From Actinomycetota bacterium (GTDB lineage Bacteria > Actinomycetota > Acidimicrobiia > IMCC26256 > PALSA-555), in the NCBI GenBank assembly GCA_016870355.1, contig VGBR01000003.1:130653-194652 (forward strand): 64,000 nucleotides of DNA, written 5' to 3'. Below, piece after piece: positions 25,055-34,546 of this stretch. Under the pieces are notes generated by a model. The model made no database searches and was not told where the DNA came from. It worked only from the letters and a program-made list of their open reading frames with translations. Both the position numbers and the translations under genes were made by a program. Each line of letters opens with the position of its first letter. The first letter of the stretch is position 1.

Positions 25055-25609
25055 ATGGAGACGATTCCCCACAACTTCCTCACGGCGCGCCTCGAAGACC
25101 TCGTGAAGTGGGCGCGCCGCAGCTCAGTGTGGCCGGCAACGTTCGGTCTCGCGTGCTGCGCGATGGAGATGATGGCGACCGGCGCAGCGCACTACGACCT
25201 CGCGCGCTACGGCATGGAGGTGTTCCGTGCCAGCCCGCGCCAGGCCGATCTCATGGTGGTCGCCGGCCGACTGAGCCAGAAGATGGCCCCGGTGCTGCGG
25301 CAGGTCTACGACCAGATGGTCGAGCCGAAGTGGGTCATCTCGATGGGTGTGTGCGCGAGCACCGGCGGGATGTTCAACAACTACGCACTCGTGCAGGGCG
25401 TCGACCAGATCGTGCCCGTCGATGTGTACGTGCCGGGTTGTCCGCCGGGCCCAGAGACGTTGATGCACGGGATCCTCACGCTGCACGAGCAGATCCGCTC
25501 CGGGCCGCTGTTGGCGCGCCGAGAAGCCGGACGCGGCGCCGGCATCCAGATCGAACAACGCGACGGACAATCTCCATCGGGGTTGGCCGTCGCGGCGCGG
25601 TCGGCGTAG
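25049..25609 (+). CDS. nuoB: NADH-quinone oxidoreductase subunit B (operon 1)
   Basis: A 186-residue subunit carrying cluster N2, the electron donor to quinone. The four cysteine ligands are the CC pair in [17 protein letters not shown] and PGCPPGPE. The C-terminal 30 residues are Gln/Arg-rich and not conserved. ATG 25049 overlaps the stop of the junction mini-ORF; ATG 25055 is two codons later. It is followed by nuoC after 20 nt. Confidence 0.95.
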   Translation: MGMETIPHNFLTARLEDLVKWARRSSVWPATFGLACCAMEMMATGAAHYDLARYGMEVFRASPRQADLMVVAGRLSQKMAPVLRQVYDQMVEPKWVISMGVCASTGGMFNNYALVQGVDQIVPVDVYVPGCPPGPETLMHGILTLHEQIRSGPLLARREAGRGAGIQIEQRDGQSPSGLAVAARSA

Positions 25610-25629
25610 GGAACGGCGGGAGACCTCGG

Positions 25630-26229
25630 ATGCCTGACGACGCCGTGCCAAGTGAAGAAATTCACAAGCCAGGCGAGCCCGAGCGAGAGCCCGCGGACGG
25701 GGTACCCCCGGCCGCAGCGAGCGAGGCGGACGAAGTCGCGGCGGCAGTTGCCGAGAAGTTCCCGGGCACGGTGTTCCACGACTCCCACGGGCAGGCGGTC
25801 GTGTATGTCGACCGTGGCGCGTGGCACGACGTCGTCGCGTTCCTCCGCGACGAGCAGCAGTTCACGCAGTGCCTCGACGTCACCGTGGTCGACCACCTCG
25901 TCGACGAGGAGCGCCTCAGCGTGGATGGCGTCGCGCCGGAGCGGTTCGAAGTCGTCGCGAACTTCCTGTCGCACCCACGGAACCGCCGGATCCGCACGAT
26001 CTGCGAGGTGCCCGCCGACGAGCCGACCGTGCCGAGCATCACCGACCTTTACTCCGGCGCGAACTTCGGCGAGCGGGAGTCGTACGACCTGTTCGGCATC
26101 GCCTTCGACGGCCACCCCGACCTGACGCGCATCCTCATGCCCGACGACTGGGTGGGGTACCCGTTGCGCAAGGACGACGCGCCCGGCCGCGTGCCCGTCG
26201 CGTTCAAGGGCGACCCAAGCCCCCGATGA
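25630..26229 (+). CDS. nuoC: NADH-quinone oxidoreductase subunit C (operon 1)
   Basis: A 199-residue 30-kDa-type subunit of the hydrophilic arm. The signature GERESYDLFGIAFDGHPDLTR and ILMPDDWVGYPLRKDD are intact. The N-terminal tail, residues 17-33 (GEPEREPADGVPPAAASEAD), is encoded by a palindromic repeat element read in frame and is not part of the conserved fold. The stop overlaps nuoD as ATGA. Confidence 0.93.
   Translation: MPDDAVPSEEIHKPGEPEREPADGVPPAAASEADEVAAAVAEKFPGTVFHDSHGQAVVYVDRGAWHDVVAFLRDEQQFTQCLDVTVVDHLVDEERLSVDGVAPERFEVVANFLSHPRNRRIRTICEVPADEPTVPSITDLYSGANFGERESYDLFGIAFDGHPDLTRILMPDDWVGYPLRKDDAPGRVPVAFKGDPSPR
25677..25729 (+). repeat. palindromic element, copy 4 (inside nuoC)
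   Basis: GCGAGCCCGAGCGAGAGCC is followed by an imperfect palindrome centred on GGGGTACCCC (25699-25708) and GCAGCGAGCGAGGC. It encodes disordered sequence in the N-terminal tail of NuoC, in frame. Confidence 0.7.
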
Positions 26230-27566
26230 AGCACGCGCACCCTGCGCCGACCGAACGAGCGGCCGCGGCCGGGGTATCCCCGGACGCAGCGAGCGAGGCA
26301 ATGGAGAAGGCTCGCCTCGATCGTCAGACCGACGAGGGCGCGCAGGAGATGCAGCGCACGCCGCGCGAGCTCGTCGTGACTGGCGGACTCTGGCCCGAAG
26401 ACGACGAAACGATGATCGTCAACATGGGTCCGCAGCACCCGTCGACCCACGGAGTGCTGCGCGTGATGATGGAGCTCGACGGTGAGACCGTGCTGCGCGT
26501 GAAGCCGGTCATCGGCTACCTGCACACCGGCATGGAGAAGACCGGCGAAGAGCTCACGTACGTGCAGGGCGGCACAAACGTCACGCGGATGGACTACCTC
26601 GCGCCGCTGTCGAACGAGACGGTGTTCGCACTCGCAGTCGAGCGACTCCTCGACGTCGAGATCCCGCCACGCGCTACGTGGATCCGCACGATGCTGTGCG
26701 AGATCTCGCGGCTCGAGTCGCACCTGCTGTTCCAGGCCACGAACGGCATGGACATCGGCGCACTGTCGATGATGATCTACGGCTGGCGTGAGCGCGAAGA
26801 GGTGCTCCGCTACAAGGAGACGATCACCGGCCTGCGGATGAACCACAACTTCATCCGTCCAGGCGGTGTCGCCGCGGACCTGCCCGACGGGTGGCAGCAG
26901 TCGACGCTCGACCTCTGTGACACCGTGGAGCGCGGCATGCGCGACTACGAAGACCTCCTCAACGACAACCCGATCTGGCTCGAGCGGCTCGTCGGCGTCG
27001 GCGTGATCACCACCGAGCAGGCGCTCGCGCTCGGCGCGTCAGGACCGATCCTGCGCTCCACCGGCTTCCCGTGGGACCTCCGCAAGGCTCAGCCTTACCT
27101 CGCGTACGACCAGGTCGACTTCGACGTCATCTACACCGAGAACGGCGATTGCTACGACCGCTATCTCATCCGTCTGAACGAGATCCGCGAGTCGCTGAAG
27201 ATCGTCCGTCAGTGCGTCGAGAAGATGCCTGCCGGCGACTACCGCGTGCAGGACCGCAAGATCACGCCGCCGCCGCGAGCGCGCATCGACGAGTCGATGG
27301 AAGCGCTCATCCACCACTTCAAGCTCTTCACCGAAGGCTTCCGGGTTCCGCCGGGGGAGACGTACGTCGCGATCGAGTCACCCCGCGGTGAGATCGGTTG
27401 CTACCTCGTGTCCGATGCCACGGGGAAGCCCGTCCGCATGCACATCCGGGGGCCGTCCTTCTACAACCTCCAGTCGATGGAGGCGATGGTCGAAGGCGCG
27501 CTCGTCGCCGACGCGGTGGCGATCATCTCCAGCGTCGATCCCGTGATGGGAGAAGTCGACCGGTGA
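26226..27566 (+). CDS. nuoD: NADH-quinone oxidoreductase subunit D (operon 1)
   Basis: The 446-residue 49-kDa-type subunit that forms the quinone pocket with NuoB. MGPQHPSTHGVLR begins the conserved body, with the quinone-site His in QHPSTHG, then RMDYLAPLSNE, ending SSVDPVMGEVDR. Residue 101 in GYLHTGMEK is Thr, where most bacteria and mitochondria have Arg (the site methylated in human NDUFS2); actinobacterial NuoD commonly has Thr. The first 50 residues are an extension, of which about 9-28 come from a palindromic element. Overlaps: ATGA with nuoC, GTGA with nuoE. Confidence 0.95.
   Translation: MKHAHPAPTERAAAAGVSPDAASEAMEKARLDRQTDEGAQEMQRTPRELVVTGGLWPEDDETMIVNMGPQHPSTHGVLRVMMELDGETVLRVKPVIGYLHTGMEKTGEELTYVQGGTNVTRMDYLAPLSNETVFALAVERLLDVEIPPRATWIRTMLCEISRLESHLLFQATNGMDIGALSMMIYGWREREEVLRYKETITGLRMNHNFIRPGGVAADLPDGWQQSTLDLCDTVERGMRDYEDLLNDNPIWLERLVGVGVITTEQALALGASGPILRSTGFPWDLRKAQPYLAYDQVDFDVIYTENGDCYDRYLIRLNEIRESLKIVRQCVEKMPAGDYRVQDRKITPPPRARIDESMEALIHHFKLFTEGFRVPPGETYVAIESPRGEIGCYLVSDATGKPVRMHIRGPSFYNLQSMEAMVEGALVADAVAIISSVDPVMGEVDR
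26250..26310 (+). repeat. palindromic element, copy 5 (inside nuoD)
   Basis: CCGAACGAGCGGCCGCGG, then CCGGGG-TAT-CCCCGG (26269-26283), then GCAGCGAGCGAGGCAATGGAGAAGG. The same layout including the terminal ATGGAGAAGG recurs in the 83-bp repeats before the second nuoI. Confidence 0.75.
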
Positions 27567-28051
27567 CGTTCACGGACACTGAACGGCGGCGGGCCGAGGA
27601 GCTGGTCGCGCGCTACCCACACTCGAAGAGCGCGCTGCTGCCGTTGCTGCACATGGCGCAAGACCGTGACGGCTACGTGACGACCGACGCGATGGAGGAC
27701 ATCGCGGACTTGCTCGGACTTACGCCCGCGCTCGTGCTCGGGACGTGCTCCTTCTACACGATGTTCAAGCGCGAGCCGATCGGCAAGCTCGTCGTGTCGG
27801 TGTGCACGAACGTCTCGTGTCTCGTGAACGGAGGGCCTGCGCTCGTCGAAGCGTTGCGTACCAAGTACGCCGACGACCACGACGTCCACGTCGAAGAGGT
27901 CGAGTGCATCGCGGCGTGCGATCAAGCGCCGGTCATGCAGGTGAACTACGAGTTCCACGGCCCGGTCACGTCCGAGTCGGCCACCGACCTGATCGAGCAG
28001 TACAAGTCGGGCGCGCTGAAGGCGCGCACGATCTCCGGGAGCCCAACCTGA
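27563..28051 (+). CDS. nuoE: NADH-quinone oxidoreductase subunit E (operon 1)
   Basis: The 162-residue 24-kDa-type thioredoxin-fold subunit with [2Fe-2S] cluster N1a. Ligands are in CTNVSC and CIAAC. LLPLLHMAQDRDGYV and TCSFYTMF are typical family blocks. GTG 27563 overlaps nuoD (GTGA) and the stop overlaps nuoF (TGATG). It belongs to the NADH-oxidising module that the second operon lacks. Confidence 0.95.
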   Translation: MTFTDTERRRAEELVARYPHSKSALLPLLHMAQDRDGYVTTDAMEDIADLLGLTPALVLGTCSFYTMFKREPIGKLVVSVCTNVSCLVNGGPALVEALRTKYADDHDVHVEEVECIAACDQAPVMQVNYEFHGPVTSESATDLIEQYKSGALKARTISGSPT

Positions 28052-29373
28052 TGGCCGCGCAGGAGACGCGCGTCGTCACGAAGTTCTTGCGCGAGCGCAC
28101 CGACGACTCGTGGACGTTCGACGCGGCGCGCACGCACAACAAGGCCTACAGCGCGCTCGAGAAGGCGATGGGTATGGAGCCGGCCGCGCTCATCGACGAG
28201 GTCACGAAGTCGGGTCTTCGCGGTCGCGGCGGTGCCGGCTTCGGCACCGGGCAGAAATGGTCGTTCCTGCCCAAGGACGTGTTCCCGCGGTACCTCGCGG
28301 TCAACGCCGACGAGGGCGAGCCCGCCACCTTCAAAGATCACATGCTCATCGAGAAGGATCCGCACCAGATCGTCGAGGGCTCGATCATCACCTCGTACGC
28401 GATCCAGGCGCACCACGCGTTCATCTATCTGCGCGGCGAGTTCGCGCTCGGCGCCGACCGGCTGCAGGCGGCCGTCGACGACGCGTACGCGAACGGCTTC
28501 CTCGGCAAGAACATCCTCGGTTCGGGCTACGACCTCGACCTGATCGTGCACCGCGGCGCGGGTTGCTACATCGCCGGCGACGAGACCGGCCTCCTGTCGA
28601 GCCTCGAAGGTGAGCGCGCAATGCCGCGCATCAAGCCACCGTTCCCCGCGGTGCAGGGCCTCTACGCGGCACCGACGATCGTGAACAACGTCGAGACGAT
28701 GTCGACGGTCCCGCATATCGTGCGCGAAGGCGGCGAGTGGTACGCGGGGATGGGCGTCAACAAGTCGACCGGCACGCGCATCTTCTCGGTGTCGGGCAAC
28801 GTCGAACGCCCCGGCAACTACGAGATCGAGCTCGGGGTGACCTTCCGCGAGCTCATCGACGACCTCGCCGGTGGCGTCTCGGGTGGCAAGAAGCTGGGCT
28901 TCTTCATCCCCGGCGGCGCGTCGTCACCGTGGTTGCGGGCCGAGCACCTCGACGAGCCGCTCGACATGGACCGCGCCGCCGAGCTGGGGACGATGCTCGG
29001 GTCGGGGGCGATCATGGTGTTCGACGAGACCATCGACCCCGTGCTTGTCGCATGGCGGATCGCGAAGTTCTTTGCGCACGAATCGTGCGGCAAGTGCACG
29101 CCATGCCGGGAAGGATCGGGCTGGCTCGAGAAGGTGCTGTACCGGATGGCCAACGGTCTTGGTCGGCCGGACGATCTCGACCTGCTGATGGGCTTCGGCA
29201 ACACCATCTCTCCTGGTGTCACCTGGCCGCCGGGCATGACGACGATCTGCCAGCTCGGGCCGAGCACGATGAGCCCGACGCTCAGCCTCAACAAGTACTG
29301 GGGCGAGGAGATCCGCGCCCGCCTGGCCAAGGACGCCGACAGGCGCACGACCCTCCAGGTGGCATCCGCATGA
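28051..29373 (+). CDS. nuoF: NADH-quinone oxidoreductase subunit F (operon 1)
   Basis: The 440-residue 51-kDa-type subunit that binds NADH and FMN. SGLRGRGGAGFGTGQKW is the FMN/NADH loop, VNADEGEPATFKD and GAGCYIAGDETGLL follow, and ESCGKCTPCREG with a later Cys in TTICQLG holds cluster N3. Full length. The gap to nuoG contains a 47-nt perfect hairpin inside a coupled 33-codon frame. Confidence 0.96.
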   Translation: MAAQETRVVTKFLRERTDDSWTFDAARTHNKAYSALEKAMGMEPAALIDEVTKSGLRGRGGAGFGTGQKWSFLPKDVFPRYLAVNADEGEPATFKDHMLIEKDPHQIVEGSIITSYAIQAHHAFIYLRGEFALGADRLQAAVDDAYANGFLGKNILGSGYDLDLIVHRGAGCYIAGDETGLLSSLEGERAMPRIKPPFPAVQGLYAAPTIVNNVETMSTVPHIVREGGEWYAGMGVNKSTGTRIFSVSGNVERPGNYEIELGVTFRELIDDLAGGVSGGKKLGFFIPGGASSPWLRAEHLDEPLDMDRAAELGTMLGSGAIMVFDETIDPVLVAWRIAKFFAHESCGKCTPCREGSGWLEKVLYRMANGLGRPDDLDLLMGFGNTISPGVTWPPGMTTICQLGPSTMSPTLSLNKYWGEEIRARLAKDADRRTTLQVASA

Positions 29374-29471
29374 CCGCCCTGATCGCCATCACCCCGGGGC
29401 TTCTCGGCACGTTGGTTGTTGCTATGCAACAACCAACGTGCCGAGAACGGGTGACGGGGGCGGCGCGATGA
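29370..29471 (+). other. junction mini-ORF nuoF/nuoG (33 codons) containing a long perfect hairpin
   Basis: ATG 29370 overlaps the nuoF stop (ATGA), and the frame stops at 29469-29471, overlapping the nuoG ATG at 29468 (ATGA). It would read MTALIAITPGLLGTL and continue through the hairpin without a stop. No homologue is recognised; a bridging role in translation is inferred. Confidence 0.35.
29401..29447. repeat. 47-nt perfect inverted repeat between nuoF and nuoG
   Basis: Two 22-bp arms (29401-29422, beginning TTCTCGGCACGTTGG; 29426-29447, ending ACGTGCCGAGAA) are perfectly complementary around a 3-base TAT loop. It is AT-richer than its neighbours and unrelated to the GGTACC family. No T-run follows, so a simple terminator is unlikely in mid-operon. 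Confidence 0.95.
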
Positions 29472-32077
29472 GCGCGAATGCGGTTCCGATGTCGCAGTGG
29501 CCGTCGGACCACCGGTACACGATCCCGGTCGCCGGCGACCAGGACATGGTCACCGTCACCATCGACGACAAGGTGGTGCAGGTTCCACGCGGCCAGCTGC
29601 TCATCGCGGCCGCCCAGGAGCACGGCACCTACATCCCGCGCTTCTGCTGGCACGAACGGATGAAGCCCGTCGGCATGTGTCGTATGTGCCTGGTCGAGGT
29701 CGAAGGCATGCGCGGCCTGCAGATCAGCTGCGCGACCCCAGTCGTCGACGGGATGGTCGTGCGCACCGAGAGCGCGCCGGTGAAGGCCGCGCAAGACGGT
29801 GTGCTCGAGATGCTCCTCATCAACCACCCACTCGATTGCCCGGTCTGCGACCGCGGCGGCGAGTGCCCGCTCCAGGATCAGACGCTGGCGTTCGGCCCCG
29901 GCGAGTCGCGCTACGTCGAGGAGAAGCGACACTTCGCGAAGCCGATCCCGATCAGCGACTTGGTGATGCTCGACCGTGAGCGCTGCATCCAGTGCGGCCG
30001 CTGCACACGTTTCGCCGCGGAGATTGCCGGCGACGCGCTCATCGACTTCGGCGGACGCGGCGGTCACACCGAGGTCATCACGTATCCCGACGAGCCGTTC
30101 TCGTCCTACTTCTCCGGCAACACCGTGCAGATCTGTCCGGTGGGTGCACTCACCGCGAAGCCGTACCGCTTCCGCGCCCGCCCGTGGGACCTCGACTCCG
30201 TCGAGACGTCGTGCCAGGCATGCGCGGTCGGCTGCCGCGGCGCGCTCGACTCGACGTCGAACCGGTTGGTACGTCTCCTCGGCGTCGACTCCGAGCCCGT
30301 CAACCACGGTTGGCTGTGTGACAAGGGCCGTTACGGCTACGAGTGGGTGCACTCTGAAGCGCGCGTCCGTGCCCCTGGCCTTCGCCGCGGCATGGAGCTC
30401 GAGGTGACCTCGTGGCCACAAGCACTCGATGCCGCCGCGGCCGCGCTGCGCCGCGTGCGCGACGAGCACGGGCCTGGTGCGATCGGCGTGCTCGGTGGCG
30501 CGCGAGGAACGAACGAGGACGCCTATGCCTGGGCGCGCTTCGCCAAGGGTGTGTTGCGCACCGACAACGTCGACGCGCAGCTCGCCGACGGGCTTCCCGC
30601 CGACGTCGTGCTCGGCATGCCGCGCGCCACGATCGCCGACCTCGATCGGGCCCGCGCCATCGTGCTTCTCGGCCCGGACCTCAAGGAAGAGCTCCCCGTC
30701 CTCGCGCTGCGTGTGCGCCGGGCCGCGGTCGACCTCGGTGTGCCGTTGATCGACGTCGCGGCGCGGGACCACGGGCTGACGAGCAGCGCGGCGCACGTGA
30801 TCCGGCACGCGCCAGGCGTCGTCCAAGAGGCGGTCGACCAAGTGGCGTCGATCATCGATGGCATCACCGGCGATGGGCCGGTGGTGGTCGTCCTCGGGCG
30901 TCCATCCGTCGCGGAACCGGCGGCCGCGACGATCCACGCCGCAAGCCAGCTCGCTAAGTCACACGGCGCGCGCTTCCTGTCTGCGCTGCGCCGCGGCAAC
31001 GTGCACGGTGCGCTCGACCTCGGGCTCGCGCCCGGATTCCTCCCAGGACGTGTGTCGCTCGACGCGGGGCGCGACCATCTGTCGGCTACGTGGGGCGGAA
31101 CGCCCGACGCAACCGGGTTCGATGCAACTGGGATCCTGCGCGCCGCCGCCAACGGCACCATCAAGGCGCTGGTGCTCGTCGGCTGTGACCTGCTCACGGA
31201 CTTCCCCGACCGCGCGCTCGCGCGAGAAGCACTGAGCGCGGTGGAGCGCGTCGTCTGCGTCGGCGCGTTCCCCGACGACTCTGCCGAGCGGGCCGACGTG
31301 TTCCTTCCGACCGGAGTGTGGGGCGAGCAGGCGGGCACCACCACGAACCTCGAAGGTCGGGTCTCGGTGCTGCGCCGCAAGATCACCCCCGAAGGCCGCA
31401 CGATGGAGGGCTGGCGCATCGCCGCCGAGCTCGCGGCTCGCCTTGGATCCGACTGGGACCTCGAGACCGTCGAAGAGGTGCAGGACGAGATCGCGCAAGC
31501 GGCACCCGCGTTCGCAGGTGTCGACGCAGCCTTGCTGCGACGCGCGCGGGACGGCGTCGTGCTCCCGCTCGCGGATCACCTCGACGAGGTCACGTTCGTC
31601 CCGGCGACTCCTGGGGCCGGTGTCTCGTGGGAGCCCCTCCGTCCTGCGGCTGATGAGGTCGGGAACGGAGAGGTTGCGGCGCCACCCGCGCCGGCCGTTG
31701 CCCTCCACACCTGGTCGATGGAGGCACCCGCGCCGGCGGCTGCGCCGCGCGACTCCTACGCGCTGCGTGTCATCGCAGCCCGCACGCTCTATGGCAACGA
31801 CCGGGTGACCTCCGAGTCACCGTCGCTGGCGCGTTTGGCGACGTCAGACGCGCGGTTGCTCGTCAGCGCGCGTGACCGCGACCGCATCGGGGTCGAGGAT
31901 GGCACCGTCGTGCGGGTGACCTCGCCGCGGGCGTCCGTCGAGCTTCCGATCCACGTCGATCGATCGACGCCGGAGGGCTTCGCGTTCCTCGCGACGAACC
32001 GAGACGGCGCGGGTGCATCCGACCTCATCGACCTCGACGCACCGGTCACCGACGTGCGAGTGGAGACGTTGTCGTGA
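29468..32077 (+). CDS. nuoG: NADH-quinone oxidoreductase subunit G (operon 1)
   Basis: The 869-residue iron-sulfur subunit. N-terminal [2Fe-2S] ligands are in FCWHERMKPVGMCRMC with CATP; HPLDCPVCDRGGEC and CIQCGRCTRF...ICPVG hold the [4Fe-4S] clusters. CQACAVGC with a later Cys in WLCDKGR supplies the off-path N7 site found in bacteria such as E. coli and Thermus. The C-terminal part is a degenerate molybdopterin-oxidoreductase domain (GVLGGARGTNEDAY, LGPDLKEELP). ATG 29468 overlaps the mini-ORF stop; its own stop overlaps nuoH (GTGA). Confidence 0.95.
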   Translation: MSANAVPMSQWPSDHRYTIPVAGDQDMVTVTIDDKVVQVPRGQLLIAAAQEHGTYIPRFCWHERMKPVGMCRMCLVEVEGMRGLQISCATPVVDGMVVRTESAPVKAAQDGVLEMLLINHPLDCPVCDRGGECPLQDQTLAFGPGESRYVEEKRHFAKPIPISDLVMLDRERCIQCGRCTRFAAEIAGDALIDFGGRGGHTEVITYPDEPFSSYFSGNTVQICPVGALTAKPYRFRARPWDLDSVETSCQACAVGCRGALDSTSNRLVRLLGVDSEPVNHGWLCDKGRYGYEWVHSEARVRAPGLRRGMELEVTSWPQALDAAAAALRRVRDEHGPGAIGVLGGARGTNEDAYAWARFAKGVLRTDNVDAQLADGLPADVVLGMPRATIADLDRARAIVLLGPDLKEELPVLALRVRRAAVDLGVPLIDVAARDHGLTSSAAHVIRHAPGVVQEAVDQVASIIDGITGDGPVVVVLGRPSVAEPAAATIHAASQLAKSHGARFLSALRRGNVHGALDLGLAPGFLPGRVSLDAGRDHLSATWGGTPDATGFDATGILRAAANGTIKALVLVGCDLLTDFPDRALAREALSAVERVVCVGAFPDDSAERADVFLPTGVWGEQAGTTTNLEGRVSVLRRKITPEGRTMEGWRIAAELAARLGSDWDLETVEEVQDEIAQAAPAFAGVDAALLRRARDGVVLPLADHLDEVTFVPATPGAGVSWEPLRPAADEVGNGEVAAPPAPAVALHTWSMEAPAPAAAPRDSYALRVIAARTLYGNDRVTSESPSLARLATSDARLLVSARDRDRIGVEDGTVVRVTSPRASVELPIHVDRSTPEGFAFLATNRDGAGASDLIDLDAPVTDVRVETLS

Positions 32078-33303
32078 GCGCCCTGCTCGGGAGCGACCCG
32101 CTCCTCATCGGCGACATCGACTTCACGGTGGTGGTGATCGTGATCGTGAAGACCGTGCTGGTGTTCGCGCTGCTGCTCGTCGCTGTGATGTTCTACATCT
32201 GGTTCATGCGCAAGGTGATCGCCGACATGCAGAACCGGATCGGTCCGCAGCGCGCGGGTCCGTTCGGGATCCTCCAAACTCTCGCCGACGGGATCAAGCT
32301 GTTCTTCAAGGAGCAGTCGGAACCGGCCACGGCTGACAAGCGCGTCTTCCGACTCGCGCCCTACCTGTCGATCCTGCCGGCGTTCCTTGCGTTTGCGATC
32401 GTCCCCATCGGTGGCGTCGTCACCATCGGCGATCACCGCACTCAGCTGCAGCTCGCCGATCCGCCGATTGGCGTGCTGTTCCTGCTGGCGATGTCGGGCA
32501 TCGGTCTCTACGGCGTGATGCTCGCGGGTTGGTCATCGGGCTCGAAGTACCCGTTGCTCGGCGCGGTGCGTGCCTCGGCCCAGCTCCTCTCGTACGAGGC
32601 GGCGATGGGTCTCGCGATCGTCGCCGTGCTCATCCAGTCGGGCACGCTCTCGACGCGCGAGATCGTCGACGGTCAAGCCTGGGACGGTCTCGGCTCGATC
32701 ATCGGACGGGGCGACACGCACTGGTTCCTCGTGCCGACGATCGTGTCGTTCGTCATCTTCTTGATCGCGGCGATGGCGGAGACGAACCACCCGCCGTTCG
32801 ACCTGGTGGAGGCCGAGCAGGAGCTGGTCGGCGGGTTCCACACCGAGTACACGGGCATTCGCTTCGCGATCTTCTTCCTCGCCGAATTCATGAACCTGAT
32901 CACGATGTGCGCCATCGCGGTCACGCTCTTCCTCGGTGGTCCATCGGGGCCGAGCCTCACGGGACTCGGCATCGACGCGGGCAGCTGGCTCAACGTCTGG
33001 GTCATGCCCGTCGTGTGGTTCATGGTAAAGCTGCTCGTACTGCTCTACGCGACGGTGTGGGTGCGCGCGTCTTTGCCGCGCCTTCGGTACGACCAGCTGA
33101 TGAACCTCGGCTGGAAGTTGCTGATCGAGATCGCATTCGTCTGGGCGATGATCACCGCGGTCCTCAAGGTCGCGCAGGACGTCGGCGCGGGCGCAATCGA
33201 CATCATCATCACCGCCGCCTGCGCGTTGGTGGGCGGCTTCGTGATCCTCGGCATCCTCTATCTCTGCATCCCCAAACGCGAAGAAGTCGAGGAGATCAAG
33301 TAA
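32074..33303 (+). CDS. nuoH: NADH-quinone oxidoreductase subunit H (operon 1)
   Basis: The 409-residue membrane subunit linking the quinone site to the proton pumps, with about eight to nine helices. Signatures: MQNRIGPQRAGPFGILQTLADGIK, the loop AETNHPPFDLVEAEQELVGGFHTEY, and RASLPRLRYDQLM. A C-terminal extra helix and charged tail (PKREEVEEIK) make it longer than the E. coli protein. Its stop overlaps nuoI (TAATG). Confidence 0.95.
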   Translation: MSALLGSDPLLIGDIDFTVVVIVIVKTVLVFALLLVAVMFYIWFMRKVIADMQNRIGPQRAGPFGILQTLADGIKLFFKEQSEPATADKRVFRLAPYLSILPAFLAFAIVPIGGVVTIGDHRTQLQLADPPIGVLFLLAMSGIGLYGVMLAGWSSGSKYPLLGAVRASAQLLSYEAAMGLAIVAVLIQSGTLSTREIVDGQAWDGLGSIIGRGDTHWFLVPTIVSFVIFLIAAMAETNHPPFDLVEAEQELVGGFHTEYTGIRFAIFFLAEFMNLITMCAIAVTLFLGGPSGPSLTGLGIDAGSWLNVWVMPVVWFMVKLLVLLYATVWVRASLPRLRYDQLMNLGWKLLIEIAFVWAMITAVLKVAQDVGAGAIDIIITAACALVGGFVILGILYLCIPKREEVEEIK

Positions 33304-33902
33304 TGGGGAGGCTGAGCGGTTTCCGCGTGACGTTGGCGCAGGTGTTCAAGCCGAAGGTCACCGAGCACTATCCGAAGGAGAAGCGCCCGAAGCCCGAGCG
33401 CTTCCACGGTCGTCACGTCCTCAACCGATATGAGGACGGCATGGAGAAGTGCATCGGCTGCGAGCTCTGCGCCGGTGTCTGTCCCGCGAAGTGCATCTAC
33501 GTGCGCGGCGCTGACAACCCTCCCGACGCTCCGGTGTCTCCTGGTGAGCGCTACGGGTTCGTCTACGAGATCAACTACCTACGTTGCATCCACTGCGACC
33601 TGTGCGTCGAGGCCTGCCCGACCGAGGCGATCACCGAGAGCAAGCTCTTCGAGTTCTCGTTCACGAACCGCGAGGACGCGATCTACACGCGTGACGAGCT
33701 CCTCGTCGACGACGAAGGTCGCGCACGGCGCCAGCCGTGGGAGCTGTGGCACGGCGGCGAAGACGACCGCACGAGCGCGTGGATGCGCGCGACCGCACCG
33801 TCGGGCTCCGCCGAGTTCGAAGGGCGCGTGAGCTGGTCAGGTGAGCTCGGGTTCGGCGTTCGCTTGGGCGAGAAGGGTCAGTCCGAGGAGTCCTCCCCGT
33901 GA
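33303..33902 (+). CDS. nuoI: NADH-quinone oxidoreductase subunit I (operon 1)
   Basis: The 199-residue ferredoxin-like subunit with clusters N6a and N6b: CIGCELCAGVCPAKC and CIHCDLCVEACPTEA. An N-terminal amphipathic helix precedes them, and a 70-residue C-terminal extension typical of actinobacteria follows. Direct overlap with nuoH (TAATG) and nuoJ (GTGA) is the uninterrupted arrangement that the second operon has lost. Confidence 0.95.
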   Translation: MGRLSGFRVTLAQVFKPKVTEHYPKEKRPKPERFHGRHVLNRYEDGMEKCIGCELCAGVCPAKCIYVRGADNPPDAPVSPGERYGFVYEINYLRCIHCDLCVEACPTEAITESKLFEFSFTNREDAIYTRDELLVDDEGRARRQPWELWHGGEDDRTSAWMRATAPSGSAEFEGRVSWSGELGFGVRLGEKGQSEESSP

Positions 33903-34546
33903 CGACGGTCCTCTTCTTCGTGTTCGCCGCGGCCGCGCTCGGCGGTGCGCTCGGTGTGGTGCTGTCGCGCAACCCCGTGCACTCCGCGCTCTGGCTCGTG
34001 CAGACGCTCCTGAGCGTCGCGGTGTTCTTCTTGCTGCAAGACGCCGAGCTGGTCGCGGCGGTGCAGGTGATCGTCTACGCGGGCGCGATCGTCGTGTTGT
34101 TCATCTTCGTGATCATGCTGCTCGGTGTCGACCGACACGAGTCGCTCGAAGACCCGGTGAAGGTGCAGCGCCCCGCCGCCATCGCGCTTGGTGCGCTCGT
34201 GCTGGCCGAGATCGTGTTCCTCGCCGGCCACGAGTGGGCAACCGGCGCGCGGACGGCCCGAGGCGCGCCGATCGAAGGCGGCACAGGTGCGTTCGCCGAC
34301 TACAACAACATCGAGCGAGTCGCGCACGTCATGTTCATCGACTACATGTGGGCGTTCCAGATCACCGCCGGACTCTTGGTCGTCGCAGTCGTCGGCGCGA
34401 TCGTCCTCGCCCGTCGGAGTGGCGAGCGTCCCGAAGGGCAGGAGCCGGGTACCCCGGCTCCTGAGCGAGCGGGACCAGAGAGTGGAAGTGGGCAGCGACC
34501 GGACGACGCAGCGGTCGAGGAGCCAGTTGGCGAGGGGGCAACGTGA
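33899..34546 (+). CDS. nuoJ: NADH-quinone oxidoreductase subunit J (operon 1)
   Basis: The 215-residue membrane subunit with five helices ([48 protein letters not shown], which contains the pi-bulge region). After the last helix, residues 175-193 ([18 protein letters not shown]) are encoded by a palindromic element, giving a hydrophilic tail rich in Gly, Pro and Glu. GTG start and GTGA overlap with nuoK. Confidence 0.93.
   Translation: MTTVLFFVFAAAALGGALGVVLSRNPVHSALWLVQTLLSVAVFFLLQDAELVAAVQVIVYAGAIVVLFIFVIMLLGVDRHESLEDPVKVQRPAAIALGALVLAEIVFLAGHEWATGARTARGAPIEGGTGAFADYNNIERVAHVMFIDYMWAFQITAGLLVVAVVGAIVLARRSGERPEGQEPGTPAPERAGPESGSGQRPDDAAVEEPVGEGAT
34421..34476 (+). repeat. palindromic element, copy 6 (inside nuoJ)
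   Basis: GGCGAGCGTCCCGAAGGGC, then palindrome 34440-34462 with perfect 9-bp arms AGGAGCCGG / CCGGCTCCT around GTACC, then TGAGCGAGCGGGACC. It encodes part of the NuoJ tail in frame. Confidence 0.85.

Noticed and set aside
26150-26175. GTGGGGTACCCG in nuoC considered as an element copy
   Set aside because: It encodes the conserved DDWVGYPLRKD motif of NuoC and has no inverted-repeat arms.
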